Below are positions 1-12,770 of a stretch of 64,000 bases of DNA, piece after piece (the stretch's first letter is position 1; each line of letters opens with the position of its first letter). The notes under the pieces are model-generated. The model was not told the DNA's origin. It ran no database searches and saw only the letters and a list, made by a program, of their open reading frames with translations. This DNA is from Echinometra lucunter (lineage: Eukaryota > Echinodermata > Echinoidea > Camarodonta > Echinometridae): contig CM057165.1 of the NCBI GenBank assembly GCA_029962745.1, positions 94,856 to 158,855 of the forward strand, in the 5' to 3' direction. Both the position numbers and the translations under genes were made by a program.

Positions 1-259
1 TGTTTTTTAAAGATATTAAGAGATGAACACTATAAATAGTAATTTCGCATACAAAGAGACTACTGCTGACGGGGGGCAGAGAATGCAATGCCCACTTTTT
101 AAGGTACATGAAAAGTGCACCCTTTTTCCTTCTGAAAAATATCAGTTTCTCTCGATTAAGGCCATTTTTAACCATTTTTCTTAGTATACCATTTTCTCTC
201 CATATAAATGCCCCTTTTCTCCTTTGGCAGCGCCTGTTTTGAAATACATTAATGGAAAT

Positions 260-445
260 CTCCAAATTTTATTGTCTAAGAAAAGAATTCTTTTGCCCAA
301 TCGATCGTAGGCCCGGCAGCCACTGAGCAGCGCCAGATCGATGTTGCTCTATCCTTTTCAATTCTTGAACGCCAAAGAAGGTAGCAGCAACTCCCATCTT
401 TTAACGTCTTTTGGTATGACGCGGCCGGGGGTTCGAACCCGCGAA
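260..445 (+). repeat. tRNA-related dispersed repeat, copy A
   Basis: Positions 260-420 match 9416-9567 almost base for base, including an identical run of more than 60 bases around 365-415. The copy continues into ggggttcgaaccc near 428-440, which fits an RNA polymerase III B box, so the family is probably a tRNA-derived SINE or contains such a tail. The second copy diverges just before the B box. No coding potential is seen. Confidence 0.65.
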
Positions 446-664
446 TATGCCTCCAGTGTATTTTGATGACAAAATAAGACTGCTTTTATAGCAAGAAATG
501 GTTATCCTTGGGTTACTCGCCAATCAAAAGAAAGAGAGTATATGTGTGTGTGGGAGGGGGTGCGCGTGAGTGTTGAGTTGTGTGTACTCAAGTGTTTCGA
601 TCATCCCCCACCCCCGTAAAAGATTGATACCGGTGTTAGCAACATATATTTGTATTTTCGAAAA

Positions 665-1030
665 GTCCCTACCATGGGGGGGGGGGGGGGAATCCTCCCA
701 TCGCTCCCTGGCACATATTCTCCAGGCCCCCAGTAGCGCCCCTCCTCCATTGTTTTCCTCTCTAGAACCGCGCCTGGAAATAACTCTTCTACCGTCAAGA
801 GAGTGTGTTTTTCCTCGCTCGCTTCGCTTGCTCGTAATATCTGAACAGGGTGGTTTCGGACAGCAAACTATAATTGGACCAGTGAGGTGCTAAAATAGAG
901 TCATATTTGGCAGCGATATGACTGAATACTATCATTTCTCAACGGCCCATATAGTGTATTTTTATGAAAAAAAAATCTTCGATCACAGGAAGTGGTTATT
1001 TTTGGCTCGCTCGAAAATTTCAAAAAAACC
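665..1030 (+). mobile_element. hAT-like element fragment with CGCTCGC unit
   Basis: A run of about 15 G (676-690) is followed at 812-836 by the unit tcctcgctcgcttcgcttg. After it comes a stretch (gatatt/cagg/tttcgga/agcaaac, then ggcccat.. tgtattttgatga-like) that matches the units inside the elements at 15099-16435 and 26294-27882. No terminal repeats were found, so this is a fragment. Open frames across it are not genes. Confidence 0.5.
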
Positions 1031-1454
1031 CAGCAAGGTTCATAATCTAGCATGAAGCGTCATTTCCCTCAAATTGAAAAGCAAATTTTCCAGAAATATG
1101 AATCAAAATTACTTGACTGGGCATGTGTTGGCACTAATTTGACATATAACATCATAAATAACTATACTAACTAATTCACTTTTTATTTTCGTTTGCAGGA
1201 AGTAATAAGAAAAGTGTCAAATTGCGAGTTTCTTTAGGATTGTAAAATTTCCCATTTTTCACAAATTAAACTGCTGCCATGTGACATACGCAAATTTCTG
1301 GACACCTTTGGGCTTTTGTATTTACATTTTATCATCTGTTCAGTTTTCTTTCTCTTAATTCAAATAAAAAGTGAAATATCAACTATATTTTATTTGTGAA
1401 AAAGAAATCACTACTCAATTTTTCTCATGATGTTAGCGGCACCGGAACTCGGAC

Positions 1455-3640
1455 AATACAATATAATAATTACATTTATATAGCGCTCTTACACACTATA
1501 AGTTGTGTCACAGCGCTTTACATCAATAGCCCAAGAAAAAGTAGTGAAAGAATGATCATTCATTTGGTTACTGTTTGAAGAGCAGAATTTTTTTTAGATG
1601 TTTCTTGAAAACCTCGAAAGAAGGAGATAGACCAATAAATCTTGTAAGTTCGTTCCAGAGTCTAGGAGCACATGCCTGGAAAGCACTGTCACCAGCTGTG
1701 GTGTATGTCCATGGAATATGGAGCAGGGTACTGTCTCTATATACTAAAGCGAAGGCCAGGACGCACAGTGAGAATGTTAATATATTAAGAAGTTTTGTTT
1801 TGGATACTCTTGAAGACAACAGTCGGGATCTTGAATACGATGTGTTTCTTGACTGGAAGCCAATGCAATTCTCTTAGCAAAGGGGTGACATGATAATGCT
1901 CACGGGCCTTGAAGATCAGCTCTGTCGCACGATTCTGAACCCTTTAAAGACTATGCATTTGTGACAGCAGGGAATTAGCATAGTCAAGTCGAGACAATAC
2001 AAAAGCTCGGATCGCATGCTCACATACTTTGCACCTATGCATGGTCTGATGCGAGCTATATTTTAAAGGTGGAAAATGAAGTCCGCGACAGAGTGATGAA
2101 ACATGACGATCCATTTTAAGAGCTGAAACAAACTCAACTCCAAGACTCTTAGCAGCCACTGCTGGAAGAATGGAGACGTCCGAAAGAGTAAGGAAGACAT
2201 CTGACAGATACTGTCGTGCTTGTGGAGTAGAACTACAAGAAATTCAGTTTTACCACAGTTGAGCTTTATCATGGTAAAGGCCATCTATTCCTAGAGATGC
2301 TCAATGTACTAAGACAGTGACAAAAGGGCATGGTTCATTGATTCAGTAGTTCTAGGATCAGCACATGTGTACAAGGAAACATCATCTGCATACAGATGAT
2401 AGCGTACACCTTCATACTGTCTGATTATGTCCGACAATGGTTGAGTGTACATGCTGAAGAGTCGCGGTCCGATTACTGATCCTTGCGAAACACCATAATC
2501 AAGAGACTTCAGGGAAGATAATTCGCAAGTAACTTTACATCTTCTGATGCGACCCGACAAGTAAGAAATGAACCATAAGGACTGAGCAGTACTTGTAATG
2601 TTGAATAATTCAGACACTCCATTAAGCAGGATCGTATGATCTACAGAGTCAAAAGCAGCTGAAAGATCCAGTAGAATAACAAAAGCCGCATCTTTCTTGT
2701 CCATAGCCTGCAGGATATAATTCTTGATCTTCAAAATGGCCCGTCTCTGTGCTGTGATGTCGTCGATAGGCTGACTGGCAATCAATGTTGAGTTCATTCA
2801 ATTCCAGGTGCTCTGAAACCTGACTAAGAACCGCGTTTTCGATAATCTTGGACAAAAAGGGCTAATTCGAGACTGGTCGATAATTTCTCAAATTATCTCG
2901 ATCCAAGTTGAGTATCTTAATGAGTGGCATGACGATAGCATCCTTTAGGGATGATGGGAATTCACCAGAGTTCAAAGATATCTCAACTATTGACACAATG
3001 TATGGAAGAAATATGCCTCTGTTCTCCTTCAACAACCACACTGGAATAGGGCCGACTAAGCAAGACTTATTCCGCGATGGCATAACTCTGTGGACTTCGT
3101 CTGCTGAAACAGAGTCAAAGCCAGACAGCTCTATTTTACTGAGGCACGGTCTCCACCAAGATGATGATGAACATCTTCAATTCCTGCTGTAGCAGCATCA
3201 GATGAAGAAGAAGCTTATGGCCTCTCTTATACCTGTTACATTCTGAGTAAAGTATGTAGCGAATCTCTCAGAAAGATCTTTAGCAGACAGATGTGTTGAG
3301 AGTTGTTCAAGAAACATGGTCTTTGTATCAGCATCACTCAACCGGTCATTGTAGAATGACGACCTTGTTTCCTTACTAGCCTGTCTAGAGTGTGGATCTG
3401 GTCCAAGTACCTGACATGATCATCAGCTGTGCGACTCTTAGACCATGATCTTTCAAGTCTTCAAACCTTCATCAAGGGCAACAGCACACCTGTAGATTCT
3501 ATTATGCAACCTTAAAAGGGACAGCTGATTGAAATGATTTGTTGCCAGTTGGGTCTAACAGAATTCCAAAATGTTTCTATTGATGCCCCTGACACCGACC
3601 ACAAAGAACTTCGCACTTCGCGCAAGTGATGTGCTCCTAA
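1455..3640 (-). mobile_element. Degenerate CR1/L2-like LINE (reverse transcriptase)
   Basis: Minus-strand reading, broken into several frames, gives reverse transcriptase pieces in the correct order. These are an N-terminal block with LRNYRPVSN near 2865, SKIIENAVLSQ and CQSAYRRHHSTET near 2800, LDLSAAFDSVDH near 2640, GVSQGSVIGP near 2480, the catalytic YADD as YADDVSLY near 2370, LSRLDYANSLL near 1975, and the C-terminal APRLWNELTRF near 1660. The 3' tail ends near 1455 with tatatagcgc-type sequence. Frameshifts and stops show it is dead. The clade is assigned by motif resemblance only; no endonuclease domain was confirmed upstream of about 3100. Confidence 0.85.
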
Positions 3641-4340
3641 ATGGAAATTTTCAGGGTGTGTACTTCAGCCCCCCCCCCCCCAGCCTTTCCAAAGAGCTTC
3701 CTATGCCTATATAATAAATGGCATGTTGATTGATATATCTCGTCCTTACTCATTTTCATAATCTCTATTAAACCAATCACAGTGGCAGGATTCTAATTTC
3801 TGCAATTTTCGAGGATATGATATTTGTCTTTTTCATTCCAAACTGACGAATCCGCGCACTTGAGCAGATATGCGCGTCGGAGAAAATGTTTATACGAAGC
3901 GTCGAATCGTCATTAGTGTACCTCAGTTGAACGATTAAATGTCGTTTGTCCTAAGATTCTTTTCTCTGAAGATTCTTAATTTCGAAAGTTTCGTTATTCC
4001 TAAGGTTCATAATTTTGAAGGTTCGTTTTTACGAAGGTTCACAAATCCGAATTACGAATAGGGTTCATAATTCCTATTGTTGGTAAAAAAAAAAATAGTT
4101 CTTAATAATTCTTTCATCACTTATTTTTTTAACTTTAGCAAGCTGTTAACAACAGTTGGTTAACTATCAAGTTATCATTCCAGAAATGTCATGAGCATGG
4201 AATAACTATGACTTGAATTATTTAACTCTTGAAATGATCATACATACAACCCATTGCTTCGAGGAGAGTGTGCCGTTTCAAGCAAGTAGGACACTTCTTG
4301 ATTACGTTAATTGTTGGGGTTTTTTGTCATTTGTTTACAG
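3641..4340. other. Intergenic or intronic DNA, nothing identified
   Basis: AT-rich sequence with a poly-C tract near 3669-3681 and a short poly-A at 4087. Several copies of a loose aaggttca/gaaggttc word occur between 3950 and 4070. No exon, promoter or repeat boundary could be supported. Confidence 0.4.
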
Positions 4341-4526
4341 TTGCCACGTGTTTTGTTCCACCACTTACGGCGGGCCTTCATGTAGATGGATGTACAGAGG
4401 GAGATTACGCATTCTATGGTGATGGGTGCTACTTTACCTGTTCAAGTGGCTATATCCTTAATGGATCTGCCTTCACGTGGTGCGATTGGGATGGGACTTT
4501 CTCAGAGGATATCCCAACATGTGACG
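4341..4526 (+). CDS. Sushi (CCP) domain exon of SRCR/EGF mosaic gene
   Basis: The exon lies between acceptor ttgtttacag and donor ggtaaaag, is 186 bp (62 codons) and is in phase 1-1. It encodes one sushi/complement control protein domain with six cysteines (ATC, DGC, DGC, FTC, TWC, PTC), the late Trp-Asp-Gly and the GY.LNGS core. The extra Cys pair is the selectin-type sushi pattern. The frame is also open upstream to an ATG at 4268, with a hydrophobic stretch HFLITLIVGVFCHLFTVA that could serve as a signal peptide, so 4268 could be a true start. The good internal acceptor and shared phase favour an internal exon. It is the most 5' recognisable exon of the gene. Confidence 0.8.
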
Positions 4527-4599
4527 GTAAAAGCACTCGAAAACATAGCACTTAATTGATATTTTCAACTAGTGAGAGGTGGTATGACAAGCCCAGAAT

Positions 4600-5290
4600 T
4601 GTCAGGTTACATGTATGGAAGAAATGTCATGTTTTTCATTTTTTCAAATTCAAATTCAGTTCGGTTTATTTCATAATTATGTACCTCAGAAAAAGTCCGA
4701 ATACTCAAAATCTGAGTTTATATTAATAAACATTTTAAAAACAACAATATTCAAATACATCTACACGGAAAACATACAAAAATGGGAATCAAGCAATTTA
4801 AAATCACATGAAAAGAATTTAAAATGGCAACTAAAATTAAGCAATAAACTATTCAGGCACATTCACAAAAATAAGAAAATAGGAAAATAGGAGGGAAGGG
4901 AAAGAGAGCTAGGGAGAGCTCAGAGAGGGAGGGAGAGAGAAGAGGAAGTGAGTGGAAGAATAAAAGCGACATTCTAAAACGCGCATCTACTTGAAGAACT
5001 TACGATAAAATTTGATCTTCCTATTTCTTACAGTTTTAATGTTCTGCGTTCCAAATCTTGCACAGGGCCTTAAAGTATATATATTTGATGACGAGTGCCT
5101 CTCACTGGCGGGGATGGGGTTATGTATACCCCCCCCCCCCCCCCGCCCACTTTTTCGAGAGGGGGGATGCCGTGTAAAAATATAACCCCAGTTTTGAAGA
5201 AGAAATGATATTTTTTAAAACACTAATCAGCTAATAAAATGTGAAATTGCAAACATGTTTAGCACACAAAGAATAAAGTTTAAATTTGCA
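4600..5290. repeat. Low-complexity and retroelement-tail-like DNA
   Basis: Contains aaattcaaattcagttcggtt near 4645 followed by A-rich sequence, a GA-rich stretch (4890-4960), and a poly-C tract with adjacent G run at 5128-5167. Similar ttcaattcatttattttt starts occur at 20540 and 54555, so this is probably a shared interspersed repeat end. No exon was seen. Confidence 0.35.
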
Positions 5291-7480
5291 CTTAAAAAAA
5301 AAAGTTTTATTGGGTTTTCATGATTTTCTCATAACAAATCACAGATAACTCAAAACAAACAAAAAAGAACAAAAAAAGGAAAAAGGAAAAAATTAGCAAA
5401 ATAAAGCAGCATTGCACATTATTAGTACACATCGGAAACAATACAGCATTATCTACAATTAATTAACAAGTAATTAAGACAGTCTTTGTGTCTTCTACAT
5501 AAACTGCCCCTATAGTAGAGACAAGATTGTAGTAGCAGAGGGATAAAATGGGCAATTTTGCTTAATAAGTATGTACAACTAACAAAAATGAAAATGGTCT
5601 TAAAAATTTTGCTTTCATAGTTACAACTGAGGTTACAAGTGACATTAAAAGTTCCTTTTCATCCACAGAGGGACACAATAAAATAACATTTTAGTTACAG
5701 AAATTAATAAAGATAAAATTACTTATAACTTAAATCTCCATTTCCGAAAATGATTTGGAATTTTATTATTTTTTCTTGGCAATACGATATTCAATATTTT
5801 TGCTAGTGGTCATATATGCTTTATAAGCGTCAAAAGATGGTGGGTTTTTTCTGGAATTTACAAATGAAAATATAATATTTAGGTAAACGAAACAAATATG
5901 TAAAGAATTTATTAAAACTGTAACCGAACATTTTTTTTTCAAATTTTGAAACATTCTTTAGATCAGGCTTTTTTGTTTTCCTGAATAATAACTGTAATAA
6001 TGTCACCCCAAATGGGTTACAACAGGACATTCAATAAAAAGATGTATATAGGTTTCCGGGTCACCGTTACAAAATGAACAGTTAGGGGAGTCCTTCCTTT
6101 TAATCATTCAAACCCATTGCATTTTGAAATAACTTAAAATAAAAAGAGCGCACACGTGTCATTATAGTGGATTTAAAGTTATTTACATGAACTTTCTCCC
6201 AATTGACCCCATCTATGTTATGAAAATCATTCAAAAAACTATTTGTTTTTCTGGAACACGTGGTTTTAGAAAAGATACTATATGCATTTTGGGGGATTTT
6301 GAGTTTTTCAAAAGTGTGGCTCTATTTCATCAAGAATTTCATGTGGGGTTAAGTCAGAGATAACTTACCAATCATTTATTAGATTGTTCATTAAAAAATT
6401 GTATTTCCTCTTGTCCTGAGCTCTGATACCATTATCAATAATCAGCTCTTCAAACAGTTTATTACCAAGGTGAGGAGTGTTAAGTTAATTACATAATACC
6501 TTTGTCTAACCAATCCTGGTATATGAAATATTGCTTTGATTTTGAACAAATATTTCTATCAAACCGAATACACTGACAAGGACAAATTGAGGAAAAGGGT
6601 GTATCAAATTCTGCTTCAGACAATTTTTCCCTCAATATATACCATGTTCGGATAGACTCGGCCAATTGACTCGAGGTTAATTTATTCAAATTATATTCCA
6701 GAGCATATATTTTCCATAAAATATCCTATATATCACTAAAATCATTAAAAACAGAAATTTCAATAGACTTCTACAAGCTTTCATAATTATCATCAAAAAG
6801 CATTTTAACCCATGACATTTTTGTGCCAGAGAAAAAGGTGTAGGGGTCAATCATTCGTAAAACACATAAAGAGAAATCATTACACATGAATTGTCTTTTG
6901 ACATTATCATTGCCACTACTATTCATTTGTTTGAAAAAAAACTCTGTGGTATTTTAATACATAAGACAGAAAAAACTAAGAGTTGTGGCAACAATAGGGT
7001 CTTTACGACAAAGATCTTTCCGACGAGGGATAAGTTTCTTGCACGCCAGGAATTTAAAGTCTTTTCAATGGATTTTAGTTTGGTCTTGTGATTGAGTTCA
7101 ATTGTATTCAAAGAAAAATGGACACCTAAAGTTTTGAAAGTACGGTTATTCCACTTAAGAAGAAAATGGAAATGACTGAGAGCCTTTCTTGGAGCCAATC
7201 CATTTTGCTTCTGATTTAGATATATTGAGCTTACAGCCAGAGCTATCAGAAAAATTACTTATAGTGTCAAACAAACTTTTAAAAGTCAGAAGTATCTGAG
7301 CCATCAATAAAACACGTGGAATCATCTGCTAGCAAAAATATCTTTAGTTCGTTATTTTCAGCTGGTACACCTTTGATTTGAGGATTTTGTCTAATAGCAA
7401 GAGCCATAGTTTCATTAAAAAAACAGATATGGGGATATGGAACACCCTTGAAAAATTCCTCTTTCCATGTTAATAAGTTT
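5290..7480 (-). mobile_element. Degenerate L1/Tx1-like LINE
   Basis: Minus-strand fragments in order: NMERGIFQGCSISPYLFF (RT motif B) near 7470-7415; ALAIRQNPQIKGVPA and LLADDST (motif C) near 7410-7320; KWNNRTFKTLGVHFS and WRARNLSLVGKIFVVKTLLL near 7160-6990; and a C-terminal block with PSFDAYKAYM and NIEYRIAKK near 5845-5770. These match the L1/Tx1-type order seen in marine invertebrates. Frameshifts and stops are frequent. The 3' end is near 5293-5305, where the minus strand reads aataaaac then a T run. The 5' part of the RT and the endonuclease are missing. Confidence 0.8.
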
Positions 7481-7484
7481 TGTC

Positions 7485-8410
7485 AAATTTCCATTAAATT
7501 TGCACCCTTCGAATGCAACACTGGGAGCTCCTTTGTTGGCACCTTTGCACCCAAAGAAGCAATGTGCACCACTAAGGGTGCAGTGAGATGCATTTTGCAC
7601 CCTGAAGGGTCTAGAGTTATACCCTTTAGCCTTCCCTTTAGGGAAAGTGCAAATTTTGCACTTTTTTGTATATCGATACAGATGTGAACAATAGCCGATT
7701 AAACTTATAAGAGAAGTCCAGGGGCCAATCTGTGGTTCACTGCATCTCGAGAAAAGAAATAAAACTTATAAAGAAACAAGAAAAGAAATCAGAACAACAT
7801 CAATCAATAATTAAGTTTACGAATAACTATGCAAGAAATATAAGTGCCTTTGTTTTAAAGCTTTGTAAGCCAGAACTTGATGGCCTGCCAACAACATTGT
7901 CTGGGAGACTGTTCCAGATTTAACACCAGTGTGAATAAATGTTCTGTCCAGTTTATAATTTTTATGTAATGGATGGGGGCAATGTAACGACATGATCAGG
8001 CAAGGATGTACTTGCTCTTGTCACATGTCTTCTCTTCATATGTGGGGGAGCATATCATACACATCTAGGGTATCTCTTGCTGTGCATTTTGTAAAAAAAA
8101 AAAAATAATAAAAAAAAAGTAGCAGCGACTCTTCGCCTGTGGGCTAAGCTGGTAATAGATGATTCTGAGCAAGCTGTGGCCCTGTCAACTTCGATAATTT
8201 TAAATGCTTTATTTTGCGACGCATAATTTCTGCACTCTTTGAGGTGCATAATAATATTGCACCTTAAAGGGTGCAGATGGGCATTTACGGGTGCAAACAA
8301 GTACAATAAGTTGCATCTTTGCACCTTTTTCATGTAGGGTGCAAGATTTTACCTAAAAAGGTGCTGCTATTTGGGTGATTTCGGGTACAAACTTGCACCT
8401 TGTTTTCTTA
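7485..8410. repeat. Region of clustered TGCAC/GTGCA words
   Basis: The words tgcac, gtgca, ttgcacc and gggtgca recur many times at 7495-7660 and again at 8230-8400 on both strands, often as short inverted pairs such as gtgcaaattttgcac near 7649. Between them lies a LINE-tail-like stretch (7700-8050) with no intact frame. It probably represents remnants of one inverted-repeat element split by an insertion. Confidence 0.4.
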
Positions 8411-8738
8411 GAGCGAAGATATACTAATATAGCTTTATTAAAAGCCCAGAATTGTCCGCGAAGATTTTATATGAATATCTTAGGTGTTCTTTTTCAACAT
8501 TCTCCTCCTATTTAGAGTATCATAACGCTATTAGGACGACAAACTCGTCACATGTTCTCCCTGTTGATCCAATTTTCAATACGTTGATGATATACCTCAT
8601 AGCGGATGCTCCTTAGTCACGGGCTTCGTATTATAAAGAAAATCAATATGTGGATTGTCATGAATAATGATAAACAGAAACAGAGTCCTAACATGTGCAG
8701 TTAGGAAGAATAAACATTCATTACATATTCTGTTCTAG

Positions 8739-8807
8739 TTATAGAATCCACTACGGAGGAAAACTGGACCCCTCGACCAACTTGGTGGTGGTGGTATCCT
8801 TCTGATC
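8739..8807 (+). CDS. Trp-rich linker mini-exon 1 of the mosaic gene
   Basis: The exon lies between tgttctag and gtaagttt, is 69 bp (23 codons) and is in phase 1-1. It encodes a Thr/Pro-containing linker with four consecutive tryptophans, in the context PRPTWWWWYP. Two other linker exons (14606-14701 and 44828-44899) share the start of a Glu/Ile/Thr-rich stretch followed by Trp clusters. There are no cysteines, so it is not a domain fragment. WWWW satisfies the W-x-x-W pattern recognised by protein C-mannosyltransferases, and the Thr/Ser residues could carry O-glycans; both are inferences. Intact splice sites and preserved phase are the main evidence that it is real. Confidence 0.65.
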
Positions 8808-9164
8808 GTAAGTTTACCTTTGATATATCATTTTTCTTGACCTAATGCACAATATGTATTTCCTCTCCCTCTCTTTCTCCAATTTTCATATCCTTTCTTA
8901 AGGGACCTCTCCATGGGCTAAACAGATTCAAAATCATGTTATACTTCTTCCCTGCTCAACCAAGTATTTGAAGATTCATATGAAAGTAATATACAACAAA
9001 ACTTAATTTCACTGGTAGACCATGAAATTGCGTGGCCAAAGAGGTTCCGTTTTTTATTTTCGTGGTCCACATTTTCGCTCCACCTTTGAATTTGTGTACT
9101 AAGGTACATCACAGTGCTGAATTCAAATGTAAACATTGAGAAGCATGAAACTTGAACGTTCTAT

Positions 9165-9362
9165 CTATCCAATATCTTCTCTCGATTGATTGCAGCATCT
9201 CTCCATTTAACCCTATCTTCTGCCATTCGTATGCACTCTTGCAGTTTTAGTCCACTCCAATTCTTGGTGTTCTCTTCCTAGTTGATTCTGGGTTTCCTTC
9301 TTGATTTAGTTCCTTCTACTCTTCCGTCCAACATACCTTTAAGAGACATGACCAAATTATGT
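9165..9362 (-). mobile_element. LINE reverse transcriptase 3' fragment
   Basis: The minus strand reads VMSLKGMLDGRVEGTKSRRK, then an in-frame stop, then NTKNWSGLKLQECIRMAEDR and WRDAA. This resembles the C-terminal tail of CR1/RTE-type reverse transcriptases (basic RGRPR.. then W..NI.EWTG..LQEA...A.DR..WR). It is a dead fragment. Confidence 0.6.
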
Positions 9363-9415
9363 GGCTTTTTTCCCTTAACTAATCCTAGCAGTGCATTTTT
9401 TTTTTCTTCTCCAAT

Positions 9416-9567
9416 CTCCAAATTTTATTTTCCGAAATTCCTTTTGCCCAATTAATCGTGGGCACAGCAGCCAGCAGCGCCAGATCGACGTTGCTCTATC
9501 CTTTTCAATTCTTGAACGCCAAAGAAGGTAGCAGCAACTCCCATCTTTTAACGTCTTTTGGTATGAA
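9416..9567 (+). repeat. tRNA-related dispersed repeat, copy B
   Basis: Second copy of the repeat at 260-420, in the same orientation. It shares agcagcgccagatcg, ccaaagaaggtagcag and the 3' run cttttaacgtcttttggtat. It lacks the B-box region present in copy A, so it is 3' truncated or diverged there. Confidence 0.65.
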
Positions 9568-11140
9568 ACCTCGCCAAAAGGATAAAAGACGCTTGATAAT
9601 GAAGAAGTATTATTTCTTTAACCTACTTGCCCACGCGTTAATAGTCATTAGATCAACGAGTGTTTCCAGTAACAGAGTAGCTGAGGCTGCTGTGTGTAAG
9701 AGTGTCATGATTGGTTGATTTTTTAGATAGCTTTTATGGAAACAGGATATGAAATGAATTTTGTTTTGAAAGTGTAAACAGCTATGCAGCGGAGTTTGAC
9801 CAAATAAATTCATTAGATGAATAAACGACCATTAGATCAACACACGTACATGCATACAGAGGAAAAGAGAAGAATTGTGAGGGGTGACCGTGAAGACTAA
9901 GAGTTCGTTTGAGGTTCCGGGTAAGGCTGGAGATGGGTTGGGGATGAGGAGGAGGAGGAGGAGGAAGAGGAAAAGGAGGATGGGAGGGATGAGTTTCAAC
10001 ATTAAAGTTATGCGTTTATGCAGTGGTGTTTGAGTAAATATATTCATCAGATAAAAAAAAAACATAACACAATATACCACACCCTACCCACACACCCTCA
10101 AACATCCACCCACACACTCTAACACTATTAAAGAGGGAGGGAGCTTAAGGGAGCGTAGTGTTTGAGGTTCAGCGAGGGATCGGGGATGGCGATGGGGGTA
10201 GGGTTGGAGATGGACAGTGAGGATGAGGGTGTAAGAGGTTCCTACACGAAAGTTTTTAGACCACACGTGACTATCTCCGCATCCATTCATGCGAAAAATT
10301 GGTGAGTTCAGAAACAAAGAATTTTAGAAATCACGGAAATTCAATAAATGTTTTAATTCAAGTTTTCTCTGTCATCCCTGATTCATTTTTCCTGGTGGAG
10401 GTATCAAACGAAAGGGCAGAAGATGAACTTCCTAGAAATGTAATCAATATTTTGAAATTCAAACATCGTTGGCCAAACGAAGTTTTGGTAGGATTACTTC
10501 ACATTGTCTTTATTCATTCATGTGTGAAATATGTATCATATGAGTAGCACGCATCATGATGAAAGAAAAGGCTCTAGGCTTTATAAATATGTGCCACATA
10601 TCAATCATAATTGTGATATTGAACAACGATCAGTCTCGGTTTTGTTTTGTTTTTGTTTTGTTTTGTTTTTGGGCGCACTGTCTATAGTATAGACGAAATA
10701 TACCGTGTACAGATAATATCATAGTTTTAAAGTGTAAAAGAATTGGTTAATTTTGGCTAGTTCACCAGCAAAATATGAAAATTGATATGTGTGTTGTTGT
10801 GTGCGGGCGGGTGAGGGGATCTTTATACTCGAGTATGAGCATAAAATTTCGGCAAAATAAAGCAATCATTCCCCCCCCCCCCCCCCCTCCCTCCTCGAAA
10901 CAGATTTACGCCGGTGACCGGGTATCACAGTTCGTCTTTTCCATTTCACCAACATCAGCCCCTAGGGATCGGAAAATTCAGTATTTAAAACAAGGAACCC
11001 TAAGTATTAACTTACGTTATTCTGTATATTTGCCCATTAATCTATACGATTTTCGTTGGAAAGTTTATGAGAAGGATGTAAAGCAAGAATAAGTGCACCT
11101 TCTTAACACGACATGGGCATCACCATTTTTTGAGACGTAA
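9568..11140. other. Intron-like DNA without recognised genes
   Basis: Contains a purine-rich (gga)n stretch at 9945-9985, a gttttgtttttg cluster near 10640-10672, and a poly-C tract at about 10870-10887. Open frames here (for example near 10300-10550 and 10775-11092) have no recognisable domain or supporting splice sites. Confidence 0.4.
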
Positions 11141-11148
11141 TGTACTAG

Positions 11149-12770
11149 CAAGGACGTCGCTAGCACATTTTGACTAGGTATGTAGGACCTAGGCTAAATT
11201 TACGGACAAATTTTTTCGGCTGTGACCCCAAATTTGCGGACAGTTATCATGGTTATGCAGCATTCTTAGTCTAATCTGCCCCCCCCCCACACACACACAC
11301 ACACGAAACAATATTTTAAACACTATCGCAAAATGAAGATCTTTATTACTTCGATGGAATATTTAGCAACCACTGAAACATTTTTTTTTTCTTAATTTGG
11401 GGGAAATGACGCTTCGTTCTACTTTATGAAACACCGTGTTTTTAAATTTTGCGAGCGAGCCAAATATAACCACTTCTTGTTATGAAATAAGTGTTATTTT
11501 GTCATCAAAATACACAGGCCTAAAAGATATCTCATGATATATTTTTCATCTCGCCGTTAAATGTGATTCTGTTTTTGCACCTCGCTGGTCCTTGTTTGCT
11601 GTCCAGATCAACTATGTTTCCTAATATTATGAGCGAGGAAAAACACATTCCCTCTAATGGTAGAAATGTTATTTCCTCGTCAAAATGCACTTTTTTGATG
11701 AGATCTTAATAATAATATTCTGTCACAGCGGCGGAGATTTCATGTAATGCGTGTGGCCGGGGACGGAAACACCTAATGCCACCGACGACAATCTGTTTTC
11801 GATGTCTGTGTGGAAGGGGGAAAATCGAAATATTTGCCGAAATTTATTGAGTCACACTCAAGTATACTCACTCTCCCTCGCCCACCTGCACACCCCCATA
11901 CTGTATATTTTTTGGTCAATTTGCGAGCAAGCGAAACGAGTGAGCCAAACATAACTGCTTCTCGCTAGAATGAAAGAAGCCTTACTTTACTATCAATATA
12001 TACTCTATAGGCCTATAAGATGTAAATGATAGGCCTACATTTGGTCACCTAACTTAAGATAGGAATTTTTCCTATTTCGCCTATTTTCAGTCACATCGCT
12101 TGCCGATCCGTTTGCTCTTCGAAACCATCCTGTATGTAAATTTCATACGAGTGAGCAGAGCGAGCGAGGAGAAAAATGTTCTCTTTTCCGTAGAATAAGT
12201 GTTATTTCGTCATCGAATACACTTTGACCTATATGACATGTATTCGATCCCCTATCCGACGAATTTGTCTGCTTTCCGAAACCATCTGGTATGTAAATAT
12301 CATAGTTCTACAAGCGAGCGCAGCGAGAGAGGAAAAATTTACATTGTTTTTCATGCTATGTCGTCATCAAAATTCACTTTGGCCTATAAGATAAGGTACT
12401 AGATCCCCTATTTGCCGAATTTGTCTGCTTTCCGAAAATCTTATTATTATTATTATCCTTATCATTATTATTTTGTTTGGCAAATCAGTATATATGAACA
12501 ATAAAATTGACAATGAAAAAGTAACGGATTGTGTAATAGTATACATATAACAGATTAATAACGATATAAGTGCATATGTGTTTTTGAGCATGCTCCCCTA
12601 AGCTGCCTGGAAGAAAATAAAAACAGTGATTACTATGACCCACGGGCTTGTATGTAAATATCATATGCCTACAAGGGAGCGCAGCGAGCGAGGAAAAATA
12701 TTCACTCTTTTCCATGTTATTTCGTCATCAGAATACACTTTGACCAATAATGTATCTACATCATAATAAT
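11149..12770 (-). mobile_element. Degenerate hAT-like element with CGCTCGC unit array
   Basis: It begins with caaggacgtcgctagc, close to the perfect terminal repeat of the element at 15099. It carries reverse-oriented units at about 11450, 11630, 11925, 12150, 12311 and 12672, for example gcgagcgaggaaaaa followed by ttccat/ttatttcgtcatca. An AT-rich insertion (about 12430-12640) interrupts the array. The right terminal repeat was not found, so the end is approximate. Confidence 0.5.

Noticed and set aside
570..893. 107-codon + strand frame with Pro/Ser-rich translation
   Set aside because: It crosses a G homopolymer and a CGCTCGC repeat unit; no domain and no splice support.
4268..4340. Signal peptide and true start of the mosaic gene
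   Set aside because: Not excluded, but a good acceptor at 4331-4340 and the shared phase 1 favour an internal exon; no promoter evidence.
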